A stretch of DNA of 64,000 bases, from the NCBI GenBank assembly GCA_002245135.1, contig NGBS01000610.1, positions 1 to 64,000 of the forward strand, written 5' to 3'. The position numbers were made by a program, and so were the translations under genes. Of the stretch, positions 33,525 to 44,146 are shown in pieces. Positions within the stretch are counted from its first letter, which is position 1, and the number at the start of each line of letters is the position of its first letter. The notes beneath the pieces are model-generated. The model worked only from the letters and a program-made list of their open reading frames with translations. It made no database searches and was not told where the DNA came from. Origin of the DNA: Proteromonas lacertae. Its lineage: Eukaryota; Sar; Bigyra; Opalinata; Proteromonadidae.

Positions 33525-35238
33525 ATGAGTGAGGAAGAAACAACGCCAAAAGATTCAAATGATGATGATATTCAAAGTTCTATTGATATAACTACAATTA
33601 CTGAAGAAAAATTATCTGTATCGCTTTACTTTGTAATCCAACAATAGGAATTTATTAAAAGTGAAGTTAGTAAAATTGTTGTAGAAAATTTAAAGAATGG
33701 AACTGTATATTTACTTCTGAATATAGCTCAATAGTATTTTTGTGATTTTGTCTCTTATTTTGATGATCATTTCGATTATATCCGCCAACCATGTATTATT
33801 CATTTATCGATCTATTAAAATAGCCACTAAAGAAGAAATAACAGAAAACTTTTCAAAATTTAATCACAAACTATTAGAACTTGGTTTTAGTGAAGATCGG
33901 ATAATACTATCATCAGACATAAATCAACTAGATAATGAAAATAAACTAATGTGGATAATCAAATTATTCCGAGATATAGATTTAAAAGCTCAACAACAAA
34001 ATATAGATATAAAATGCAAGCATGTGCAATCTGTCTTTTATTCAGATAAATTTATTCGTGGTCATTTTGTACGTAAACTGGATGATGCTAGAGTTAAACT
34101 ATATTCATGTTATAATAGTGAAGATGGAGTTGAAAGAGCTTGGCTTGAATATGAAGGTGATGAATCAACAGTGAGTTATATTGCCCAATCAGCTTCTATT
34201 ACACCATTGGTGAATAATTTGAATACTTTACATGTATTTGATGCATGGGAAGAAGATGGAGATACTGGAATTCCAACATCATTAGTATGTATATCTGAAT
34301 TCATCTCGGAATCAACACTTATGTTCTTAAATACAGTAAAAGGTATAAATATTAATGTATTAAAGAAATGGATATGTCAATTAGTGGATGTAGTATATAG
34401 TTTACATTTTGGCACATCTATTACTGATCCAAATATTCCTGGTTTATTACACCGTGATATTTCCTGTGAAAATGTTTATGTTGAAAAATCAACAGGTTCA
34501 ATAAGACTCGGTGGATTTGGATATTCTACTCCAATTAATAAAATACCATTGAATGAAGAAATACCATGTAATCTATATTATAATAGTAAATATAGAAATG
34601 ACTATCAAGATGATATAAAAGCATGTGGTATTACGATATTAAGATGGTGTTTACAAACAAAAGATTTAATACCCTGTTGTAAGCCAGAAACTATAAGAAA
34701 TGATGAAATATTGGAATATTTAAAGGAAGAGAATAGAGAAACAATGATCAATCAAATCACAGATGAACCTTTGAAAGATTTCTTAACACTTTGTTTATTG
34801 AAGATTAATGATAATTATCCAACCGCTGAAGACCTATTAAACCATCCTATGATACAACAATTCCCCCAATTTACGGAATTATGTGAGAAATCAACAATTG
34901 AAGGATTGAAAGAACATAAAAACTTAATACCAATTCAGAAGAATGTAGATTTAGAAGCAACTCATCAAGTTAATATTAATTTTGAAAAGAAATTTATACA
35001 GAATGATATATATAATATTTCATTTCAAGTTCCTTCGAATAGAGGGTTTTTTAAGTTTTCTTTTGATTATAATATTAATAAAGATAGTCCAGTAGGAATT
35101 ATTAAAGAATTGAAGAATTGTAAAAATGAATTAGATAAAATGCAAATACCTAATACATTACAGTTTTCTGAAAGTATTTATGATTTATTATATAAATCTC
35201 TACTAACAATGCTTAATAAAGATGATAGAATGATTTGA
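33525..35238 (+). CDS. WNK-like pseudokinase
   Basis: Four exons (33525-33617, 33648-33704, 33735-33792, 33824-35238) total 1,623 nt, 540 residues. WNK kinases control SPAK/OSR1 and ion transport. WNK resemblance: RAWLEYEGDE, ITPLVNNLNTLHVFDAWEE, VCISEFISESTLMFL, LKKWICQLVDVVYSLH and LLHRDISCENVYV. The catalytic loop has HRDIS where kinases have HRDxK, and the DFG/DLG motif reads GGFG, so the metal-binding Asp is lost: a likely pseudokinase. A C-terminal block (YNISFQVPS, FKFSFDYNINKDSPVGIIKE) looks like the OSR1_C/PF2 domain found after WNK kinase domains. Retaining the introns at 33705 and 33793 would create a false membrane segment; I reject that model. Confidence 0.75.
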
Positions 35239-35349
35239 TCTAAATTTTTTTATAAATTTAATTATGATTATATATATTTTTTCTTTTATTCTTTCTAATT
35301 CAAAGTCAAAATGAAAATAATAATTATTAGGTTATTAGAATAATACAGC

Positions 35350-36085
35350 TTACTTTCTGAGATAGTGGTAATATGGTCTTTGTTCTTTAATCTTTCTCAT
35401 TGTTAACATAAATGCATATATCAAGGCATCACCGGGAGGTGGGCAACCTGGAACATATACATCGCAAGGAATAATTCTATCAACTCCTTTAACAACGTGA
35501 TATGAATAATGATAATATCCACCTGAATTTGCACAGCTTCCCATGGATATAACGTATCTTGGTACTGGCATTTCATCATATAATCTTCTTACTGCTGGGG
35601 CCATCTTATGAGTCACTGTTCCTGAAACAAACATTACATCACAATGTCTAGGACTAGCTCGAGGTAATGCACCAAAACTCTCAAGATCGAAACGGTCTGA
35701 TGATGACTAATTAGAAGTATAAAATATTATTGAGATTATACCATAATATGTTCCATAGCACAACAGGCAAGTCCAAAAGTCAATGGCCATATAGAACCTG
35801 CTCTACAATATTGAATAATTTGATCTAATTTAGCAGTGAAGAACTCAGCGTTGTTTAGAAGTTTGTCTTTAAAATCTGCTGGTTTAGCACCAATGGCTGT
35901 TGTAAATTGTGCAGCTTGTCTTGCTCCCATGAATTCTGGATCAAAGAATCCAAGAACTTCTCTATTTGGTAGTATAAGCTCTGGTCTTTTCAAATTTCTA
36001 TTGAAATAAACAGGTATATATACGGTAATGTCTTTGTAATCAAAGATTTGGTTGCAGTATGGGATTTCGATATAAAACGCTGCAT
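35350..36085 (-). CDS. NDUFS7: NADH:ubiquinone oxidoreductase subunit S7 (PSST/NuoB), mitochondrial
   Basis: Three exons (36085-36024, 35997-35742, 35706-35350) sum to 675 nt, 224 residues. The subunit carries iron-sulfur cluster N2 next to the quinone site of complex I. Cluster ligands are present: Cys-Cys in [11 protein letters not shown], Cys in [16 protein letters not shown] and Cys in [11 protein letters not shown]. Other hallmarks: [19 protein letters not shown] and [16 protein letters not shown]. The first exon ([20 protein letters not shown]) is a clear mitochondrial presequence, so the gene is nuclear. It starts 80 bp from the divergent phosphatase-like gene and shows that complex I exists in this organism. 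Confidence 0.96.
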
Positions 36086-36165
36086 AAATCAGAATAGATT
36101 ATTTTTGAAGTTACAATCAAGCCAAGCATAGAAACGGATATTTATTTATAAATTGATTTTTAAAA
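36086..36165. promoter_or_regulatory. 80-bp divergent promoter of NDUFS7 and the Siw14-like gene
   Basis: Contains AAACGGATAT at 36132-36141, a copy of a CG-containing element seen upstream of several genes in the window. Confidence 0.45.
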
Positions 36166-36832
36166 ATGGCTGTTTCTAATTCTGTGAACAATTATTCATC
36201 ACGACAAAACACTTATATGCCTCCTATCAACTTTGGCTATGTGGAGAGTGGTGTATATAGATCAGGCTATCCAAATGCTAATAGTTTTCCATTCTTACAG
36301 AAATTAGGGATTAAAACTATAGTGTATTTGCATTTTTATATATATTTATGGTAGTTATATATCATGTCATCCCAAATATTCACAATATCGAGAAGAGAAT
36401 AAGAAATACATAGAAGAAACAGGCACAGAATTTATATTTTGTAATGCTAGTCAGAATAAAGAACCATTCAAACAAATGTCAACTGATAATATCTCAATGG
36501 CTTTGAAAGCAATTTTAGACAAAAGAAAACATCCCATTTTAGTTCATTGTTTGGAAGGAGATTTTGGTACAGCATGTGTAATTGGATGTTTAAGAAAATT
36601 ACAGAATTGGAGTTTAACTAATGTATATAGTGAATACCAAGCATATTGTAAGAAGATGAACGATTTAGATTTACAATTTATAACATTATTTCAACCAACC
36701 TGTAAATTTAAGAGGAAATACCTACCTGATTGGATTGATCAATTAAGACGTCCTATTTTGCACTATATTTCCGATGCAGATGAAGATTGTGATGAAGAAA
36801 ATGGTGTTTTAACACCAGATTGTAGTGATTAA
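36166..36832 (+). CDS. Siw14/PFA-DSP-like pseudophosphatase
   Basis: Two exons with a 31-nt intron after KTIV. Family features of plant/fungal atypical dual-specificity phosphatases (Siw14, inositol-pyrophosphate phosphatases): PPINFGYVESGVYRSGYPN, FLQKLGIKTIVY, then a signature loop, GCLRKLQNWSL and EYQAYCKKMNDLDLQFI. The active-site loop should be HCxxGxxRTG but reads HCLEGDFGTA: the nucleophilic Cys is present, the essential Arg is Gly. Activity is therefore unlikely. Yeast has similar inactive relatives (Oca proteins) that work in complexes; such a role is inferred. About 210 residues with an acidic tail. Confidence 0.85.
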
Positions 36833-37046
36833 AAATCTATTTCTGTAATTAATTTAAACTTGGTATGTATTAATAAATTACTATTTTTGTAATTAATTTA
36901 TAAATATATTAGTAAAAACTATTTATTTAAGAAACTTGTGATTTGCATAACCGAAAATCTATTAAATTGGTTTACGAAAAATATTGTTTTGTCGTTACTT
37001 TTATAGTTTTTTTATTTTTTATTATTTTAGAGTGAAACATTTATAA

Positions 37047-39402
37047 ATGGGTAATTGTGGAAGTAGCGTTGCACCAGATCCAGCAGATACTGAAGTTAAA
37101 CAAACTCCTGCAGCAGCTCCAGCTGCTAATGAACCACAACCAAAAACAGAAGAGAAAGAAGCCAAAGTTGTGGAAGCTATTAAGCATCATAGAGCCAAAA
37201 AGAACATTCTTTTCGGAGATAGTCTACCTGAAGAGAGTACTTTTGTATATTTAGATGTTTTTATGTCTATAGAGTAAAAAAATAGTTGAAAAGAACGATA
37301 ACGACAGAGAATTTTTACGAAAAGCATTATCAGAACACTTCTTATTCACAGCATTAGATTCAGAAGAAGCAAACGATGTTATTAACGCTATGGAGAAGCA
37401 AGAAATCATGCCAGGAGATAATTGCATCACTCAGGGTGAAAATGGTGATTATTTCTACTTCGTACAGTCTGGTCATTTCGATTGTTATGTCGATGATTCA
37501 AAAGTGTGTGAATACAATAGTGGTGATGGTTTTGGTGAATTAGCTTTATTATACAATGCACCAAGAGCTGCTACATGTCAAAGTACAGTGAAGAGTGTTG
37601 TTTGGAAGCTTGATCGTCAAACCTTCCGTCATACATTAGCCTTCAATGCACAAAAGAACATACAATCCAGTAAAGCCGCCATAAAGCACGTTACATTGTT
37701 AGAATCATTGAGTGATTTCCAAATCAGTCAAATCGCTCAAGCTGTACAGATAGTACAATTCAAAGCAGGTGAAACAATCATTACAAAAGGTGAAGAAGGT
37801 CAAGTATTCTACATGATCAAAGAAGGAAATGTAACCTGTCAAAACATAGGTGAAGAAAATGCTGAATTAGAGTTAAAACCTGGTGATTATTTTGGTGAAA
37901 GAGCTTTGTTATTAGATGAACCAAGAGCAGCAACTGTAGTATGTAAAACCGATGTAATATTAATGGCATTAGATCGTGAAGCATTCAACGAATTGATTGG
38001 TCCTTTGACTGATTTATTAGAAAATAACATTGCTATTTATATATTAAAAGCTTTAACTCAATTAAGTCACTTATTGAATGAAGAAAGACAACAAATAATC
38101 AACGGAATCAAATCAAAGAATTACAGTAAAGATGAAGTGATATGTAAAGAAGGTGAATTAGCTGAAGCCTTTTATGTAGTAAAAGAAGGTAAATTGAAAT
38201 GTGAATATAGTGATGGTCATTCTCCTAAGACAATCAATCGTGGTGAATATTTCAATGAGAATATATTCGTATGTGAAGAAAAGAATCTTGGAACATTAAT
38301 AGCTGAAGAAGATAGTGTAGTTTTATATGTTGATAAACAAACCTTAAATTCAATAGGCAATGGTTCAACATCTGTTGTAAATCTAGCTCAACGTCGAAAG
38401 AGTGCTAGTTTAGATGGTGGTGTAGATCCAATCTTAAAGAATGCCAATTTGAGTGATTTTGAACAATTAAGAACTCTTGGAACTGGTTCATTTGGTCGAG
38501 TGAAATTAGTAAAATTCAAACAGAATAATGAAGTATATGCATTAAAATGTTTAAAGAAGAAACAAATTATTGCATTACATCAAGAAAAGAATATAATGAA
38601 CGAAAAACGAATTTTAATGCAATGTCGACATCCATTTATTCAGAGATTATATTCAACATATAAAGATGAAAATTGTTTATATATGTTAATCGAATTTATT
38701 CAAGGAGGTGAATTATTTACTTTATTATGGAATTTTGGAGGAACTGTTTCAAGTAGAACAGCTCAATTCTATGCAGGCTGTGTATTAAGTGGTCTATCTT
38801 ATTTGCATGATCAAAATATAATCTATCGAGATTTAAAACCTGAAAATCTGATGGTAGATAAAGATGGCTTTGTAAAGATCGTTGATTTTGGTTTCGCTAA
38901 AGAAGTTCAAGATAAAACATATACATTATGTGGAACACCAGAATATTTAGCTCCAGAGATAGTAGTTGGTAAAGGACATAATAAAGCTGTAGATTATTGG
39001 GCTTTAGGTGTATTAATATATGAAATGTTATGTGGTTATTCTCCATTTGCTGATCGAGAGAAGAATCGTCAAATGCAAATCTGTAAGAATATAATGAGAG
39101 GTCAATACAGTTATCCATCTCATATGCAAGATGAACCAGCAAAAGATTTAATAAAGAGATTATTAGAAGCTGATCCAACGAAGAGATTTGGTTGTTTGAA
39201 GAATGGAGCAATGGATATAAAACGACATGAATGGTTTAAGAAGATTGATTGGATTAGTTTAGAATCAAAAGATGTTCAAGATATTCCTTGGAAACCAACA
39301 ATAACAAGTGAAGTTGATACATCTAATTTTGATGATTATCGAGATGAGAATGAACAAGTAGAACCATTTTATGGTGATAGTAGTTGGGCTGATGATTTTT
39401 AA
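37047..39402 (+). CDS. PKG-like cyclic-nucleotide-dependent kinase, N-acylated
   Basis: Two exons (37047-37236, 37286-39402), 768 residues. The N-terminus MGNCGSSVAPD fits myristoylation at Gly2 and palmitoylation at Cys4, as in apicomplexan PKG. Three cyclic-nucleotide-binding domains follow: CNB1 with FGELALLYNAPRAAT, CNB2 with FGERALLLDEPRAAT, CNB3 degenerate (GEYFNENIFVCEEKNLGTLI, no RAA). Then an AGC kinase domain: GTGSFGRVKLV, YALKCL, IYRDLKPENLMV, DFGFAKE, activation loop TYTLCGTPEYLAPE, and an AGC tail ending SSWADDF. All catalytic residues are present. cGMP versus cAMP preference cannot be set by eye, though CNB1 and CNB2 keep the phosphate-binding Arg. Codon use suggests good expression. 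Confidence 0.93.
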
Positions 39403-40034
39403 AAATGAGTGTTTTAAAAAGATAATAATAATAATAATCTTTATATATATTTAAATAATAAAATGTTGAAGTTGTTTTTTATTTATTTAAAATAAGAATA
39501 TTGATTTAATGAAACGAATATATTTTGATAATCAAAAATGAATGGAATAAAAAGAGTGATTAATAAATCATGTAGAATGTCAAAGTATATTTGCAATGTG
39601 TTAAAATGATATAAATGAATAGAATATTGAATAAAGGGATGAAAGTGAGAGTGAATTACAAAGAAAATGGTTATAGCGATATGAAATGTGAAATGAAAAA
39701 TCGACTAAGTAAATATAACAAAAGCAGAGTATGAAAATGAGTATAAGATGTAATAGAAATGTGATTTATATGCTTTACCAGTTTGTAGTGTTCTCTGTTA
39801 TTCAATGTTGAATTTAATGGAAATGAGTGTGATGAATGGTATAGTAAATGTATTAGATGATGATGGCTCTTGATGTTTTATTGTTAATTGTTTTATTTTT
39901 GTCATTATCTATGTGTTTATACCTTAGAAACATATTAGACAATACATTTGATATAATTTGAAGATATTTATTCTCAATTTCATAATTCTCTCAAAATACA
40001 TTATATATCAATGAAATAATAATAATAAAAATAT
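39403..40034. other. gene-free stretch
   Basis: 630 bp between convergent genes. A/T-rich on both strands, with A+G-rich plus-strand runs and a short ATA repeat near each end; I see no coding exon, RNA or element in it. One AAACGAATAT element lies near 39512. Confidence 0.6.
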
Positions 40035-43000
40035 TTATTCAATGTTCGAATAAACTTCTGATAATTCATTCTTTTCTTCTTCTGAAATTCCATCCAAGTA
40101 TATCCTTTCTATAAATGAAAATGTTTCTAAAAATGATTTTAATTTTGTTTTATCTATATTCTCTTTTAATGTTATTGATAATTCATCTAAACAATCAAAT
40201 ACTTCATTGTTTTCTATCATTAATCTCAATTCTCTTTCATATAGTTCATTTCCTGATATATTTATTTTTTCTAGTCTATAACCTTTTAATCTTTCTATTA
40301 TCATGTTTAATCCTTTCTCACTAATTCCTGTATCTATTTCAATTAAATAATTATATTACATTTATATTTATACATGAAAGATTTAATGATAAATATCTAT
40401 CAACAAAATAATCTAAATTCTTACATACTATCTCTATTCCTTCATCTCCAATCGGATTATTGAATATTGAAATGTATTTTGCTTCTTCTGGTACTGATTC
40501 TACTAATGATTTTAATCCTTTGGAAGTAATTTTATTATTGGATAAATCAAGTTTCATGTAGTTAATCTGTTTAATTAATGAAATATAAGAATCATCTATA
40601 TTCATATCTATTTTTATTATAAATATATAAGTTTTACTTGAGAAATTATAGAGATTAATTTTCTTTTTAATACAATAATTCAAATAATATTGTAGTTCTT
40701 CATTTGTCCATGTTGAAGATTTAATTTCTATAAATGGATATTCTTCACTTGCTAATGATTTTGAACATATTGATTTTAATCCTTTCATTCTAATATTATT
40801 CGCATTTAAATATATTTTATTACATTTTCCTATTGAATTAATCTTATTGGATAATAGTATTACACTGTCATCATCAATTGATATATTGCTCAAATTTATA
40901 TTATACTTATCATCTATTAACATATGTATATTATTTACTAATAATTTAAATCCTTTATTACCAATTGGATTACCTTGAATATATAATTTCATTAAATCTC
41001 TTTTTCCTTTCCTGTATTTCATCAAATATTCTATTCCAACTGAATCTATATTGTTTTTACTTATGTCAATTAATCTGAATCTATCATGAATTTTCTTATA
41101 ACCATCTAATAAATATTTAAATCCAGTAGAAGTTAATCCCATTTCTATTCAAAACATATAATCTTTATTATACTTGAACAATCTATTATATTTTCTCTTT
41201 CCTTCAGTAAATGTAAATGAGGAGATAATAATTTCATTCCCTTATCTCCTATTTCATTTCCATATAACGAAAGTTCTTTAAGTTTTGGCAGTGTAGATAA
41301 ATTGTTTATCAGTATTTTAACGCTTTTATGAGTAAGTTTGTTATCTAAATATTTTAAGAACATCATATTATACGACTCAAATCCAATTCTTTCATTTCTC
41401 CTAGTTTATTTAATCCTAATGAAATGAATGATTTGAAATAATCATCATGTATTTCTAAATTATACAATTTAAATTCATAATCATATGGTTTGATTATTTC
41501 TTGAATGCTTTTATCAATCAGTAATTCTTTACTATTGTTAAAATCAAACCATACTTTTGAAATTGGAAATATGGAGAATATGGCTTTCAATCCATTTGAA
41601 TAAATTTTCTTATTATTTCTAATATCCATTCTTCTAAGATTTGAATATTTATATAACTCTTGTGACAATAATAACATTGACTCATCATTTAAATTCATTC
41701 CTTTAAGATTCAAGTCATTAAACTTGTTGATTAATAAATGTAAATATGGAAGGAATAATTTGAATCCTATTGGACCAATTGGATTTGCTATTTCAAAATA
41801 ACATAATAAATGAATAATGAATACAAGATAGATCTACATATTCTAATTTCATCATTGGAATTGATTTAACAAATGATTCAATGAAATAATAACTGATATG
41901 ACAATTAGATAAATACAATTCTTGTAGATTTGTAAATTGAGAAAAATGTGATGCAAACAGCGATTGATATTTAATTGGAATATTAAAACTATATGAAAGT
42001 TTTGCTGGATTGATATATTTCAATTTTCTGAAAAAATATTCAATACCTTCTTCACAAAAACATATACATTTTAAATTGATTTTTATCATGTCTTTCTTGT
42101 AAGTATCTTTATTTATATTAAATATTCTTTCATCTAAATAGCATTCCCCAGATTTACATCTGTGATAATCCTGAAATATCAGTCTTTCTTTCATTTTACA
42201 GAAACAGTAATCATCATACATAATTGTTTTTAATAATAATGATAGTAATTTTTCTTTAGCTTGTTTGTTATATGAATTAATAAAAAAAATTAAACACTTC
42301 CAATCTATCTTAATATTTACCTTATCGATTGGTCTAATTATTCTAAAGAAAAAATCAATACCTTCTTCACATGAACAAATACAATGTCTATAAATAGTAA
42401 TTGCTTCTTTATCATTTCCATCCATCTCAATATTAAACATCTTTTCATCTAAATAACATTCTCCAAATCTACATTTGTGATGAATATGAGATTTTATTTT
42501 CTCTTTAATTGAACAATCTTTTATGTATAATTTCATCATCACTAGTATTGATATAATTCTTTCATTTGGCTTATTATTGTATGATTTTATCAACTTATCC
42601 TGATTATTTCCCCATCTGTAACTTTGGATATAATATTCTGATGGATAAATAATTGGAAATACAACAATTAAATTATCATTCTTATACAATAACTCCTTTC
42701 TATCTTTATAAATCATCAAATAATTATTGTCATCTCTCAATATTTCACTCATTTTTATCATCTCTTTTTTCAACTCTTTTAAACTCACTCTATCTTCATT
42801 CTTCACTTTTAACATTCTTTCTATCATCATCTTTCATCATATCATCACATTCTACATCTAATATTGTATTTACATCTCAGGATATTCTCTTTTGTTTTAT
42901 TCATATTATTTCATCTTCATTGAAATGGTAATTTCTTACAAATCATTTCATATAATATACATCCAATTGACCAAATCACACTTCGATCATTATATTCATA

Positions 43001-43558
43001 TCCACTCAACTCTTCTGGGCTTCTAAAGCATAAATCGTATATTCTCAAATCTTCTTCTTTTCTCAATAAATCCAAGTATAAATCACATAGTTTTAATTCA
43101 CTATTATTTTCATATATTATGTTACTACTCTTCAAATTACTAACTATTATGCCATATTCATTCAATACCATTGCAATATCACATATTGAACATATACAAC
43201 TAGATATATCATTGTTTGATAAGGATTTACTTTGAATTATCTCTTCTAGATCTCTCAAGTAATATTCTCTCTCCAGCATTATAAATTCATTCTGATCATA
43301 CAATTGAAACACTTTTGATCTGCAAGTAATAGATCTACAACATTCTGATAGCAAAAGGCTATTCTCTATTACTTTTAATATTATCTTCTCTTTGATTTCG
43401 CTAACATTTAATATTTTTATCATTTTAACACCACTTTGGAGTTCTATAACCATTTCAACTTCATTTTCACTCTTCTCTATGCTTTTAATAACCTACAACA
43501 TATAAAAATGATTAAAATACTTCAGAATCATATGGTAATAATGAGAATATAATGGCAT
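40035..43558 (-). pseudogene. pseudokinase-LRR gene, long copy, frame-broken in the kinase C-lobe
   Basis: First exon MDAIIFSLLPYDSE (ATG 43558), a 28-nt intron, then VIKSIEKSENEVEMVIELQ and an inactive kinase domain: GIIVSNLKSSNIIY in place of HRD, LCDLYL in place of DFG, CFRSPEELSGYEYNDRSVIW. Between about 42825 and 42945 the frame shifts several times, although the homologous stretch at 8.6 kb reads through. After that, exons are clean: MLKVKNEDRVSLKELKKEM, a middle region with two Cys-containing repeats (CRFGECYLDEKMFNI and CKSGECYLDERIFNI) and about ten LRRs (LDLSHNKLTHKSVKIL, RLIDISKNNIDSVGI). Introns interrupt successive repeats at LxLS. A pseudokinase with LRRs could be an intracellular sensor or scaffold. 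Either recently inactivated or mis-assembled in 120 bp. Confidence 0.75.
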
Positions 43559-44146
43559 CCATTTAATAAACTGAAAAATAGCTTAACTGTAAAAAGTAAC
43601 GAATATATTTCTTTTTACACTACAATTCATATTTTTATGCATTTTACACTCCATTCTCTCTTTCATCATATCTTAGATCAAAATTGACCATTTCATATAA
43701 AAAGCTACACATTATCTTAAACTACAACACATTTACATCGCGCAGAGGTATATAATCAATAAGAAACATAAAACGAAAGTAAAACCCAAGTTATTACACT
43801 GTAATGTGATGTATTTTATTCTCATTCTAGATATTAGTCATTATAAAACTACATTAACTAAGGTAAGTTCTGCACTGCTATAGATTATTCTAAACCATTA
43901 GTTGTTACAGAGTATTTTGAGAATTGTTTTGATTTATCAGCGAAATTTAATCTATATCAAAAATATAACATGATTTTGTATGACTGATAATATTTATATT
44001 TGTATTCTACTTTTCTATAATGAGAATTTTTATAATGAAATTATGTAACGGATATATTTATAAATATTGATTATTTCTTCATCACATAATCAAACTGTAA
44101 AAACAAAATTTAAAAAAATAACATATTTATTTTATATTTATTATTA
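43559..44146. other. gene-free stretch
   Basis: Holds the probable promoter of the pseudokinase-LRR gene, with GTAACGAATAT at 43596-43606, and the 3' flank of CFAP57. A related GTAACGGATATA lies at 44045-44056. No coding exon or RNA seen. Confidence 0.55.

Noticed and set aside
33705-33800. A membrane segment at the N-terminus of the WNK-like protein
   Set aside because: It appears only if two GTAT...AATAG introns (33705-33734 and 33793-33823) are misread. With both removed the frame is intact and the region is soluble (YFCDFVSYFDDHFDYIRQ).
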